Source of the DNA: Bacteroidales bacterium UBA1756
GTDB taxonomy: Bacteria; Bacteroidota; Bacteroidia; Bacteroidales; WCHB1-69
Direction of reading: 5' to 3'
Assembly: GCA_002314795.1 (NCBI GenBank)
Contig: DCHI01000073.1
Coordinates: 1-36,347 of the forward strand
DNA: 36,347 nt
Position 1 is the first letter of the stretch; each line of letters starts with the position of its first letter. The notes beneath the pieces were generated by a model. The model worked only from the letters and a program-made list of their open reading frames with translations. It was not told the origin of the DNA and did no database searches. Shown one piece after another: positions 1 through 6,247 of the stretch. A program made the position numbers and the translations under genes.

Positions 1-82
1 ATTCGGTTCCTCGGAGCGATGGTGAGTTTCTGTTTATGGTGGAGCTTGCCACGGAGCCAAGCCGCCTTAGCAATTTTGACCT
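1..82 (+). other. Possible C-terminal end of an unidentified ORF
   Basis: Reading frame 3 is open from the window edge to a TAG at 80-82 and encodes about 26 residues ending in ATEPSRLSNFDL. I do not recognise it. It is too short to judge and could be chance, because frame 1 is also open across this stretch. No tRNA or hairpin is visible in 1-70. Confidence 0.15.
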
Positions 83-93
83 ATAGGTCAAAA
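74..93. repeat. Perfect 20-bp palindrome
   Basis: The half-site TTTTGACCTA is followed immediately by its exact reverse complement, with no spacer. It lies between the window-edge ORF and the tmRNA terminator. As RNA it could fold only with a strained loop, so a dimeric protein-binding site is as likely as a terminator. A second, shorter palindrome (CCGAATTCGG) is at 106-115. Confidence 0.5.
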
Positions 94-126
94 AATACAA
101 ATAACCCGAATTCGGATAAATTACAA

Positions 127-160
127 AAAAATCCCGCGACTCAATAAGAATCACGGGATT
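127..160 (-). terminator. Rho-independent terminator of ssrA
   Basis: On the minus strand AATCCCGTGA pairs with TCGCGGGATT (10 bp with one G-U pair) around an 11-nt loop. A T-run follows directly. It begins two bases after the tmRNA acceptor end, so it terminates the ssrA transcript. Confidence 0.85.
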
Positions 161-161
161 G

Positions 162-545
162 TGGAGCCGGAGGGAGTCGAACCCTCGTCCAAACTTGCTG
201 CAAAAGTGCTTTCTACACGTTTAGTCTCCGTTTACTTGTCGGCGCATAGCAGGTACGGGACCAACCAACCGTGCGCTTATCTTCTGAATTTCGCTCACGT
301 ATCGAAGCATACGCTCGCTATCCATCCCTTTATGATACTTCTGGCCGAACGCCGGACGGCAGGGCTTCCGGGGAAGCATCCAGTGCTACAGACCTTGTCT
401 GTGCTCCGGAATTCGCGGCAATTATGCAGCGAAAGAATAATTGTTGCCATTTATTGGCTAAGAGAGTTAGTTTTTAACGGAACCATCTCACAACCTCCGA
501 CGTGCTTACAAATCCACATACACGCTGTCAAAACCAGACGGCCCC
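162..545 (-). ncRNA. ssrA: tmRNA (transfer-messenger RNA)
   Basis: Trans-translation RNA that rescues stalled ribosomes and tags the incomplete protein for proteolysis. The 5' end (GGGGCCGTCTGGTTTTGACA) pairs with the 3' end (GGCTCCA) to form the tRNA-like acceptor, and a T-arm GGTTCGACTCC precedes it. CCA is not encoded (the DNA continues CAAT), so it must be added after transcription. The tag frame ends at a TAA at 422-424 and reads GNNYSFAA from a GGC resume codon at 446-448, preceded by AAAT. Length is 384 nt, normal for a one-piece tmRNA. The tag is unusual: from memory, Bacteroidetes relatives have nine-residue tags of the GENNYALAA type. The terminator lies directly downstream and an array of 9-bp repeats directly upstream. 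Confidence 0.95.
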
Positions 546-547
546 GA

Positions 548-601
548 GTGAGTTTGTATCGTTTGTAAAGTTCCTAAAGTTTGTATGGTTTATAAAGTTG
601 G
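548..601 (-). repeat. Six tandem 9-bp units upstream of ssrA
   Basis: Read in the direction of ssrA transcription, the six units are CCAACTTTA, TAAACCATA, CAAACTTTA, GGAACTTTA, CAAACGATA and CAAACTCAC, with consensus CAAACTTTA. The array ends three bases before the mature tmRNA 5' end. The same unit in the same orientation occurs upstream of alaS at 31534-31569. No clean TAnnTTTG box is visible for ssrA here, so the array may contain or modulate the promoter. Confidence 0.7.
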
Positions 602-625
602 AAAACATTAGGAACTTTTTAGAAA

Positions 626-1057
626 TTATTCAACCTTTCCGGTGGTTTTCAGAATCACACGATCCGTTTCTGCGTTGGACATAACCGTAACCCATTTGCT
701 GATCAGTCCAGGGTTCTTGGCCGTATACGTCACTTTGATAGAATCGGACTTGCCCGGCATTAACGGTTTGCGGGACCATTCCACCTCGGTGCAATCGCAG
801 TTCGTGGTGACATTTTCCAACAAAAGCGGCTTCTTGCCAGTGTTGGTGTACTTCATTTCTACTACACGAACATCACCAACGTGCAGAGTTCCGTAGTCGA
901 TAGTTTTTTTGGCAAAGGAGATTTCTGGTCCAGTGATGGCCTTCTGTGCAGTAGTGGTCGACGTCTTAGACGAGCTTACCGTCTTGGTTGTCTGAGCCGA
1001 AACCATCGTTGAAACAATCATTATCAATGCAAGAAAAAGTAATCGTTTCATAATCAT
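626..1057 (-). CDS. DUF1573 domain exported protein (copy 1)
   Basis: Small secreted protein of 143 aa with no assigned biochemical function. Residues 1-22 form a Sec signal peptide ending at VSAQ, and a second in-frame ATG two codons in is an equally good start. A Ser/Thr-rich linker follows, then a single DUF1573 domain (about 45-143) with the family pattern DYG..., YTNTGKKPL and a cysteine motif NCDCT. The domain resembles immunoglobulin-like bacterial surface folds and is common in Bacteroidetes periplasmic or surface proteins. A related gene lies immediately upstream, separated by a strong terminator, so the two are tandem paralogues that may be expressed separately. Location follows from the signal peptide; the role is unknown. 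Confidence 0.85.
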   Translation of the reverse strand: MIMKRLLFLALIMIVSTMVSAQTTKTVSSSKTSTTTAQKAITGPEISFAKKTIDYGTLHVGDVRVVEMKYTNTGKKPLLLENVTTNCDCTEVEWSRKPLMPGKSDSIKVTYTAKNPGLISKWVTVMSNAETDRVILKTTGKVE

Positions 1058-1072
1058 TGTGTTTTATGTTTC

Positions 1073-1118
1073 TAAAAAAACTCAAAGTATATGGGCTGCT
1101 ACGTTCACAGCCCATATA
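1073..1118 (-). terminator. Terminator between the two DUF1573 genes
   Basis: Perfect 11-bp stem (TATATGGGCTG with CAGCCCATATA, 88-98 and 108-118 of the second kilobase) around a 9-nt loop. On the minus strand a short spacer and a run of seven T's follow. It starts four bases after the stop codon of the 1122-1583 gene and ends just before the start of the 626-1057 gene. Confidence 0.75.
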
Positions 1119-1121
1119 ACA

Positions 1122-1583
1122 TTATTGTGCTTTCATCATAGGTGCCTGTTGTTCAGGAACCGATTCAGCGGGTCTTTCACTGATTTGACCCTTGATGTGC
1201 AATACGACGCTGTTGCTAACCGCGTTGGATGTAACCGTGATGGACTTGTTGATTGTTCCCAAACGGTTGGTGTCGTATTTCACCTTGATGACGGATTTTT
1301 TACCGGGAGCGATCGGATCTCTTGGCCAGGAAGGGACGGTACAACCGCAAGATGCACGGGCATTGGTGATTTGCAAAGGCGCTTTTCCTGTGTTCTTGAA
1401 AACGAATTCACATTCTCCGTTGTCACCTTTGTAAATGTTGCCGTAATCGTGTTCTAATTTTTCAAAAGTGATTTCAGCAACTTTTGCTTTGGACTTTTTT
1501 TCCTTCTTAGGAGCATCCTGTGCTTGAAGACTGAATGATGCGAAAAGGAGCGCAATCATTGTAAAACAAACTAATCTTTTCAT
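1122..1583 (-). CDS. DUF1573 domain exported protein (copy 2)
   Basis: Secreted protein of 153 aa, paralogous to the downstream gene. I start it at the ATG at 1583 (MKRLVCF...) rather than the GTG two codons upstream, because the signal peptide begins there and cleaves near LQAQ. A Lys-rich linker (KKEKKSKAKV) precedes one DUF1573 domain with HDYGNIYKGD, VFKNTGKAPL and the family cysteine motif SCGCT. A Pro/Glu/Gln-rich tail follows (SVPEQQAPMMKAQ). Exported by inference; function unknown. No TAnnTTTG box is seen between it and aroQ. A co-transcript from aroQ is possible, ending at the strong hairpin after this gene. Confidence 0.85.
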   Translation of the reverse strand: MKRLVCFTMIALLFASFSLQAQDAPKKEKKSKAKVAEITFEKLEHDYGNIYKGDNGECEFVFKNTGKAPLQITNARASCGCTVPSWPRDPIAPGKKSVIKVKYDTNRLGTINKSITVTSNAVSNSVVLHIKGQISERPAESVPEQQAPMMKAQ

Positions 1584-1660
1584 ATTCACTTTTATTTTGT
1601 GTTTTTTTCTATTTTTTGAAGCAAAAAACAGGCGCCTTTGACTTCATTTGATTTTTAGGT

Positions 1661-2074
1661 TTAATGTAGAATCGCCCGAATGGCGAGCTCATAACTTTTT
1701 AATCCGAAACCGCTGATGGAACCGAAGCAAGCCGGTGCAATAAACGATTGTTTCCGAAATTGTTCCCGACCAAAAATGTTTGAAATGTGAACCTCAACCA
1801 CCTTTGTACGAACACTCTTGATGGCATCGGCCAACACAATTGAAGTGTGCGTATAGGCACCAGGATTGAGAACAATACCGTCGAAACCTTGAGCATTGGC
1901 AATGGCTTTCACAATTTCTTCCACTTTATCCGATTGAAAATACGTTAGTGCAACATCCGGGAACATCGACTGAAGCGTAGAAAAATAATCCTCAAATCGA
2001 GTATGCCCGTATATGTCGACCTCGCGGGTTCCCAATTGGGAGAGATTAACACCATTGATAATCAAAATGTTCAT
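1661..2074 (-). CDS. aroQ: Type II 3-dehydroquinate dehydratase
   Basis: Converts 3-dehydroquinate to 3-dehydroshikimate in the shikimate pathway; a cytosolic dodecamer in characterised type II enzymes. At 137 aa it is close to the usual 140-150. Family motifs in order: NGVNLSQLGTRE (residues 7-18, R17), the catalytic lid tyrosine Y22 (DIYG), LNPGAYTHTS (69-78, with N70 and H76), EVHISN (94-99, with E94 and H96), R103 and a C-terminal SGFGLKSYELA. The usual NGPN proline is Val here, a mild departure. The start codon overlaps the stop of the upstream FtsB/DivIC-like gene in an ATGA, suggesting translational coupling. Confidence 0.95.
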   Translation of the reverse strand: MNILIINGVNLSQLGTREVDIYGHTRFEDYFSTLQSMFPDVALTYFQSDKVEEIVKAIANAQGFDGIVLNPGAYTHTSIVLADAIKSVRTKVVEVHISNIFGREQFRKQSFIAPACFGSISGFGLKSYELAIRAILH

Positions 2075-2400
2075 TCTTCGACCGTTTTATATTCAATCAC
2101 GAAGACCTCCTCCCCTGGACGTTGCATCTTGAGGTTCTCACGAACATACTGTTCCAAAAGCTGAGGATTCGCACTGATTTCATCGTAGGTGTACGAGTTG
2201 GCAATTTGATTCTCAACTTTCACAATTTCGAACTCCAACGACTTTGCCTGCTCATTCAACTGCTTGTGTCTACGAAAGTTGCTGTCTGAAAGCAACAAAA
2301 TGTAGGCACAGGCAATGATGACGAGAGCGGCACTATAGAGCCACTTGTTATAGTAGCTTTTTATCTTGCCGATGAATCCTTTGGGTTTCTTTTCTTCCAT
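2071..2400 (-). CDS. FtsB/DivIC-family septum formation protein
   Basis: Bitopic membrane protein of 109 aa. It has a basic cytoplasmic N-terminus (EEKKPKGFIGKIKSYYNKW), one transmembrane helix at about 22-38, then a periplasmic coiled coil (about 45-70). The short C-terminal segment NPQLLEQYVRENLKMQRPGEEVFVI is the typical DivIC/FtsB signature. Family members bridge FtsL and FtsQ/DivIB in the divisome and help activate septal peptidoglycan synthesis. It lies 12 bp downstream of rny and overlaps aroQ by 4 bp, so rny, this gene and aroQ look like one operon. I leave the symbol blank because FtsB and DivIC cannot be separated by sequence here. Confidence 0.88.
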   Translation of the reverse strand: MEEKKPKGFIGKIKSYYNKWLYSAALVIIACAYILLLSDSNFRRHKQLNEQAKSLEFEIVKVENQIANSYTYDEISANPQLLEQYVRENLKMQRPGEEVFVIEYKTVEE

Positions 2401-2412
2401 AGCGTTTGATTT

Positions 2413-3987
2413 TTATCGTGCGTAATTGACCGAACGAGTTTCACGAATAACCGTTATCTTGATTTGGCCAGGATAGGTCATTTCGTTTTGAATCTTCTTA
2501 GAAAGATCGAAGGAGATTTTATCCGCCTGTTCGTCCGAAACTTTTTCAGCGCCAACAATGACACGGAGTTCGCGACCTGCTTGGATAGCAAACGTCTTGA
2601 CTACGCCCGGATACGAAAGAGCGAGATTTTCAAGGTCGTTCAAACGTTTCATATAAGCTTCGACAACTTCGCGGCGAGCTCCCGGACGTGCGCCTGAGAT
2701 GGCATCACAAACTTGAACAAGCGGAGAGATAAGGTTGTTCATTTCCATTTCGTCGTGGTGCGAACCGATGGCATTGACAATTTCCGGTTTCTCCTTGTAC
2801 TGTTCTGCAAGTTGGGCTCCGAAAAGTGCGTGCGGCATTTCCGGTTCCGTATCCGGCACTTTACCAATATCGTGCAAAAGACCGGCGCGTTTTGCCAATT
2901 TCGGATTGAGACCGAGTTCAGCAGCCATCGTGGCACACAAATTCGCCACTTCCTTGGAGTGTTGCAAAAGGTTCTGTCCATAGGAAGAACGGTAGCGCAT
3001 TTTACCAACCATTCTCATCAATTCGTGGCTGATATTATGAATGCCGAGGTCGATGCAAGTACGTTTACCTGTCTCATTGATTTCCTGTTCAATTTGTTTC
3101 TTGGTTTTAGCAACGATTTCTTCGATGCGGGCGGGATGGATACGGCCATCCGACACTAATTTTTCCAAGGAACGGCGGGCGATTTCGCGGCGAACAGGAT
3201 CGAAGCTGGAGAGAAGGATGGTGTCGGGAGAATCGTCAATGATGACATCCACGCCGGTAAGGTTCTCCAACGCGCGGATGTTACGGCCTTCGCGACCGAT
3301 GATGCGGCCCTTGATATCATCGTTTTCAATGGTGAAAACGGAGACGGCGTTTTCAAGAGCGGTTTCCACTCCCGTTCTTTGAATAGACTTGATAACCAAC
3401 TTTTTAGCTTCAAGAGCTGCCGTATTTTGAGCTTCGTCAACAATTTCCTTGATGGTAACCATTGCTTCGGCGCGGGCCTCGTCTTCCATCAGTTGAATCA
3501 ACTGTTCTTTCGCTTGTTCGGCAGTCAGTTCTGCAATGGATTCCAACTTTGCCTTTTGAATGGAGGTTTGTTTGTCCAATTCGGCTTGCTTTTGCGTATT
3601 GGCTTCAATTTGGCGGTCCAACTTTTCTTTCAAAGCATTGTTTTCGTTGGACTTACGGTTGACTTCTTCCAGCTTTTGATTGAGCGTGGCCTCTTTCTGT
3701 TTGATTCGATTTTCTCCGGCAGCAATTTGTTGGTTCTTTTCATTGACCATTTTTTCGTGTTCGCCCTTGAGTTGGAGGAACTTTTCTTTTGCTTGGAGTA
3801 TTTTTTCCTTTTTCAGAAGTTCGGCATCTTCTTCTGCTTTCTTTTTAATAGCTTTAGCTTCATCTTGCGCATTGGTAAGAGCCATTGAGCTGTTTTTGGT
3901 AATCGTTTTTTTGAGGAGACTATAGGACAACGCTATGCCTACGCCCAAGCCGACGATGATACCAATAATAATGGATAATGTATTCAT
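2413..3987 (-). CDS. rny: Ribonuclease Y
   Basis: Membrane-anchored endoribonuclease that initiates mRNA decay in many bacteria. The 524-aa length matches the family (about 520). An N-terminal transmembrane helix (about 4-24) is followed by a long charged coiled coil (about 30-200). Next comes a KH RNA-binding domain with GRIIGREGRNIRALE and an HD phosphohydrolase domain containing HSKEVANLC and the metal motif LLHDIGK, plus SHHDEME. The C-terminus has the conserved PGQIKITVIRETRSVNYAR ending. It is the first gene of a run with the DivIC-like protein and aroQ. A probable 6S RNA with its own terminator lies just upstream, so rny probably has its own promoter in 3988-4050, although I see no TAnnTTTG box there. 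Confidence 0.97.
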   Translation of the reverse strand: MNTLSIIIGIIVGLGVGIALSYSLLKKTITKNSSMALTNAQDEAKAIKKKAEEDAELLKKEKILQAKEKFLQLKGEHEKMVNEKNQQIAAGENRIKQKEATLNQKLEEVNRKSNENNALKEKLDRQIEANTQKQAELDKQTSIQKAKLESIAELTAEQAKEQLIQLMEDEARAEAMVTIKEIVDEAQNTAALEAKKLVIKSIQRTGVETALENAVSVFTIENDDIKGRIIGREGRNIRALENLTGVDVIIDDSPDTILLSSFDPVRREIARRSLEKLVSDGRIHPARIEEIVAKTKKQIEQEINETGKRTCIDLGIHNISHELMRMVGKMRYRSSYGQNLLQHSKEVANLCATMAAELGLNPKLAKRAGLLHDIGKVPDTEPEMPHALFGAQLAEQYKEKPEIVNAIGSHHDEMEMNNLISPLVQVCDAISGARPGARREVVEAYMKRLNDLENLALSYPGVVKTFAIQAGRELRVIVGAEKVSDEQADKISFDLSKKIQNEMTYPGQIKITVIRETRSVNYAR

Positions 3988-4047
3988 AAAAATCGTATTA
4001 GTTAATAATATATTTAATTTAGTTTCAATCAGTTAAGTATATAACAC

Positions 4048-4074
4048 AAAAAACCCGCAAACGTCCGTAGGGTT
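4048..4074 (-). terminator. Terminator of the 6S-like RNA
   Basis: On the minus strand AACCC and GGGTT form a short stem around a 13-nt loop, followed by a T-run. The stem is only 5 bp, so termination may be partial and allow read-through into rny. Confidence 0.5.
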
Positions 4075-4206
4075 CTGAATAAACTCCTATTATACACGAT
4101 GAAGGAGCATCACTTTCTCGAAAGTCCAATGGGTGCGGAGCACCTCGCAAAGCGATAAGGCCGGTTCTAAAAAGCGGAAGCCTATCCTTCTAATTTATTC
4201 TGTTGA
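4054..4206 (-). ncRNA. ssrS: Probable 6S RNA
   Basis: Non-coding stretch of about 150 nt between zapA and rny with its own promoter box (TACGTTTG, 4213-4220) and terminator. It can fold into the long interrupted rod expected of 6S RNA, which mimics an open promoter and sequesters RNA polymerase holoenzyme. GAATAAA near the 5' end pairs with TTTATTC near the 3' end, and GAAGGA pairs with TCCTTC inside it across an asymmetric bubble. Small hairpins GGTGC-TCC-GCACC and ACTTTC-GA-GAAAGT sit in the distal half. Position next to zapA recalls the zapA-ssrS arrangement in Enterobacteria. The identification rests on structure and location, not on an alignment; ends are approximate. Confidence 0.55.
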
Positions 4207-4212
4207 GTTTAC

Positions 4213-4220
4213 CAAACGTA
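4213..4220 (-). promoter_or_regulatory. Bacteroidetes -7 box for the 6S-like RNA
   Basis: TACGTTTG on the minus strand fits TAnnTTTG and lies 7 bp before the inferred RNA start. A -33 TTTG at the ideal 19-21 bp is not obvious; the nearest is 28 bp upstream. Confidence 0.45.
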
Positions 4221-4256
4221 TCTGAACGTATGCGGGTAGAATTATATTCAAAGAAC

Positions 4257-4601
4257 CTATAAATCAACGTTTTGTGTTTGAGACTCTTTTTGTAGTCTCG
4301 CCACGGCCGTATTCATATTTTCTGCCATTTCAAGCAAATGCTCCATCTTGGGGCACAGCTCATCTTCGTAAGCGTCTAACCTTTTTTCTTTTACTATATA
4401 ATTGACCATCAGGTCTATGAGTAATTTTGAAAGTAGGTCTTGAGGATTCATATATCCCCATTTGTTGGCAAAATTCAGTGCCTTATCGTTGATTCTCTTC
4501 TCGGCTTCGCGGTAATATATTTCGTGCTCCTTCTTAATCCACAAACCAATCTTTTGCTTCACGATTTCTATTTCAATGTGGATTGTATCCTCTGCTTCCA
4601 T
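4257..4601 (-). CDS. zapA: Cell division protein ZapA
   Basis: FtsZ-associated protein that cross-links FtsZ filaments at the Z-ring. At 114 aa it is within the usual 90-110 range, slightly long. The N-terminal ZapA head has the family pattern IHIEIEIVKQKIGLWI followed by EHEIYYREAEKRINDKALNFANKWG. A helical region (DLLSKLLIDLMVNYIV) and a C-terminal coiled coil (MEHLLEMAENMNTAVARLQKE) complete it. The gene starts 2 bp after the stop of a coiled-coil gene, so the two are co-transcribed from the box at 4914-4921. A 6S-like RNA follows. Confidence 0.88.
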   Translation of the reverse strand: MEAEDTIHIEIEIVKQKIGLWIKKEHEIYYREAEKRINDKALNFANKWGYMNPQDLLSKLLIDLMVNYIVKEKRLDAYEDELCPKMEHLLEMAENMNTAVARLQKESQTQNVDL

Positions 4602-4603
4602 TG

Positions 4604-4894
4604 TTAGTTACCTTTCATTATGCCGATGCAATTGTCAATCTCCCGCACGATTTCTTGTATTTCCTTTTTTATATCGTTATTGTCTTTTTTCTCTTGTTGG
4701 GAAGCATTCTCTTGCGCTAACAGACTCTGAGTCAATATTTTTTGCTTTTCTTCGCGTGCTTTGAGCAATTGCTGCTTCAAGCGTTGGTTTTCTTCCCTTA
4801 GTTTTATTAGTTCTTGTTGAATATCATTGAGTTGAATGGCACTCTCCTTCAATCTGCGTTCTATATCGTCATATATTTTTTGAAATGATGCCAT
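4604..4894 (-). CDS. Small ZapB-like coiled-coil protein
   Basis: Cytoplasmic protein of 96 aa without signal peptide or membrane segment. Nearly all of it is predicted coiled coil. Heptads are visible from residue 5 to about 50 (IYDDIERRLKESAIQL..., ELIKLREENQRLKQQLLKA), followed by a polar Gln/Lys/Asn-rich stretch and a short amphipathic C-terminus (EIVREIDNCIGIMKGN). It is the first gene of a two-gene operon with zapA, 2 bp apart. In other bacteria ZapA works with a coiled-coil partner (ZapB), so a divisome partner is the best guess, but homology to ZapB is not demonstrable by eye. Confidence 0.75.
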   Translation of the reverse strand: MASFQKIYDDIERRLKESAIQLNDIQQELIKLREENQRLKQQLLKAREEKQKILTQSLLAQENASQQEKKDNNDIKKEIQEIVREIDNCIGIMKGN

Positions 4895-4913
4895 TCTTTA
4901 AAAATTCAAGGTG

Positions 4914-4921
4914 CAAAAGTA
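4914..4921 (-). promoter_or_regulatory. -7 box for the coiled-coil/zapA operon
   Basis: TACTTTTG on the minus strand, followed by CACC, 20 bp before the start codon. A matching -33 TTTG is not clear. Confidence 0.65.
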
Positions 4922-5050
4922 CTGAATATATTTCGCTTTTACTACCATTCCTAAAAAAAAATCTAACAATTCGCTATCTGATTTATTTTCAATAGTTTAC
5001 GAGTAATATTTAAAATTCTTTAAATATAAAAAAAGGTGGTCTTTTTTCCT

Positions 5051-5058
5051 TATCTTTG
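5051..5058 (+). promoter_or_regulatory. -7 box for the RND efflux operon
   Basis: TATCTTTG fits TAnnTTTG and gives a leader of about 65 nt before the adaptor gene. No obvious regulator gene (TetR or MarR) lies nearby and no operator palindrome was noticed, so control is not evident. Confidence 0.6.
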
Positions 5059-5130
5059 TGCTCTTTTTATAGGAGAATAATATTATTCATAATTACTTGA
5101 TTTCTAATTTAATAACAAATATTTTTAAGT

Positions 5131-6222
5131 ATGAAAAAAGATTTCTACCTGATTTTTGCGTTTTTTGCGCTGGTATTGTTGTGCTTTACGACCAACAGTT
5201 GTAAGCACGAAACCCCTGCCCCAGCTCCTTTGGATTACAAAACGCTCGTAGTAAAAAAAGACAGCGGTGTGATGAAATTTGATTTTGCCGCCGTAACTCA
5301 AAGTTCCAATATGGTTGATGTGTTTCCTCGTGTGGGCGGCTACCTTGAAAAAGTATGCATCAAGGAAGGAACCCACATCAGCAAAGGCGAAGTGATGTTC
5401 ATCATCGATGATGACGATTACCGTCAGGCCGTTGTTTCAGCAGAAGCCGCCGTCCTCGTTGCCGAAGCACAACTAAGTTCAGCACAACTTGAGGTCGAGA
5501 AAGTCACCCCCTTGGTTCAAAAGGGGATTGTCAGTGATTTCCAACTCAAGACGGCACAAAGCAATGTAAAAGCTGCCCAAGGACAGTTAGCCAACGCCAA
5601 AGCTCAGAAGGAACAAGCGCTCATCAATCTTTCCCACACGAAAGTCACTTCGCCCACCAACGGCTATTGCAGCAAGGTGAACATCCACGAAGGCAACTTG
5701 GTAAAGACTTCCGATATGACCCCGATGACCACGATTGCCGCTACGGGTGATTTGGTCGCTTACTTTTCCGTTTCAGAAACGTTGTACCAATTAGGTGGCA
5801 TCAATATGGCAGATTTTCCCAAAGTTCAGTTCCAGCTTGCAAACGGCGAAGTCTATGAAAAAGATGGTGTCATTCAACGTGGTAGCGCGATTGTCAACCC
5901 CAACACCGGAACTATCCTGCTCAAAGCCGTGTTCCCCAATGCTGACGACAAGATCCCGTCTGGAATGAGCGGGACCGTTTTAGTTCCCATTCCTGTCAGC
6001 AATGTCATACTCATTCCTCAATCCGCGACATTTGAGCAATTGGACAAAACGATGGTGGCCGTCGTCAAATCTGACAACACGATTTCCCACAAGGCCGTTG
6101 AAATCGCTGGCGTGCAAGGTGACAAATACATCATCACAAAAGGGTTGGACGAAGGCGACCGCATCGTCATCGAAGGCGTAAGCAAGTTGAGATTGGGCCA
6201 AACCATTCATCCTGTCGAATAG
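5131..6222 (+). CDS. RND efflux periplasmic adaptor lipoprotein (AcrA/MexA family)
   Basis: Membrane-fusion protein linking an RND pump to an outer-membrane channel; 363 aa. The signal sequence ends in a lipobox TNSC (C24), so it is probably a lipoprotein anchored in the inner membrane like AcrA. A split barrel-sandwich/lipoyl domain follows (VFPRVGGYLEKVCIKEGTHISKGEVMF and its partner KVTSPTNGYCSKVNIHEG). An alpha-hairpin coiled coil (about 100-165, Ala/Gln/Lys-rich) lies between the two halves. A beta-barrel domain and membrane-proximal domain (IVIEGVSKLRLGQTI) end the protein. First gene of a three-gene operon, 25 bp before the pump. Substrate cannot be inferred. Confidence 0.95.
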   Translation: MKKDFYLIFAFFALVLLCFTTNSCKHETPAPAPLDYKTLVVKKDSGVMKFDFAAVTQSSNMVDVFPRVGGYLEKVCIKEGTHISKGEVMFIIDDDDYRQAVVSAEAAVLVAEAQLSSAQLEVEKVTPLVQKGIVSDFQLKTAQSNVKAAQGQLANAKAQKEQALINLSHTKVTSPTNGYCSKVNIHEGNLVKTSDMTPMTTIAATGDLVAYFSVSETLYQLGGINMADFPKVQFQLANGEVYEKDGVIQRGSAIVNPNTGTILLKAVFPNADDKIPSGMSGTVLVPIPVSNVILIPQSATFEQLDKTMVAVVKSDNTISHKAVEIAGVQGDKYIITKGLDEGDRIVIEGVSKLRLGQTIHPVE

Positions 6223-6247
6223 TTCTCATTTAAATTCTATTTGAATT

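Noticed and set aside
161..568. A plus-strand ORF of 135 codons over the tmRNA
   Set aside because: It is the antisense of ssrA; the tRNA-like ends and tag frame on the minus strand explain the sequence fully.
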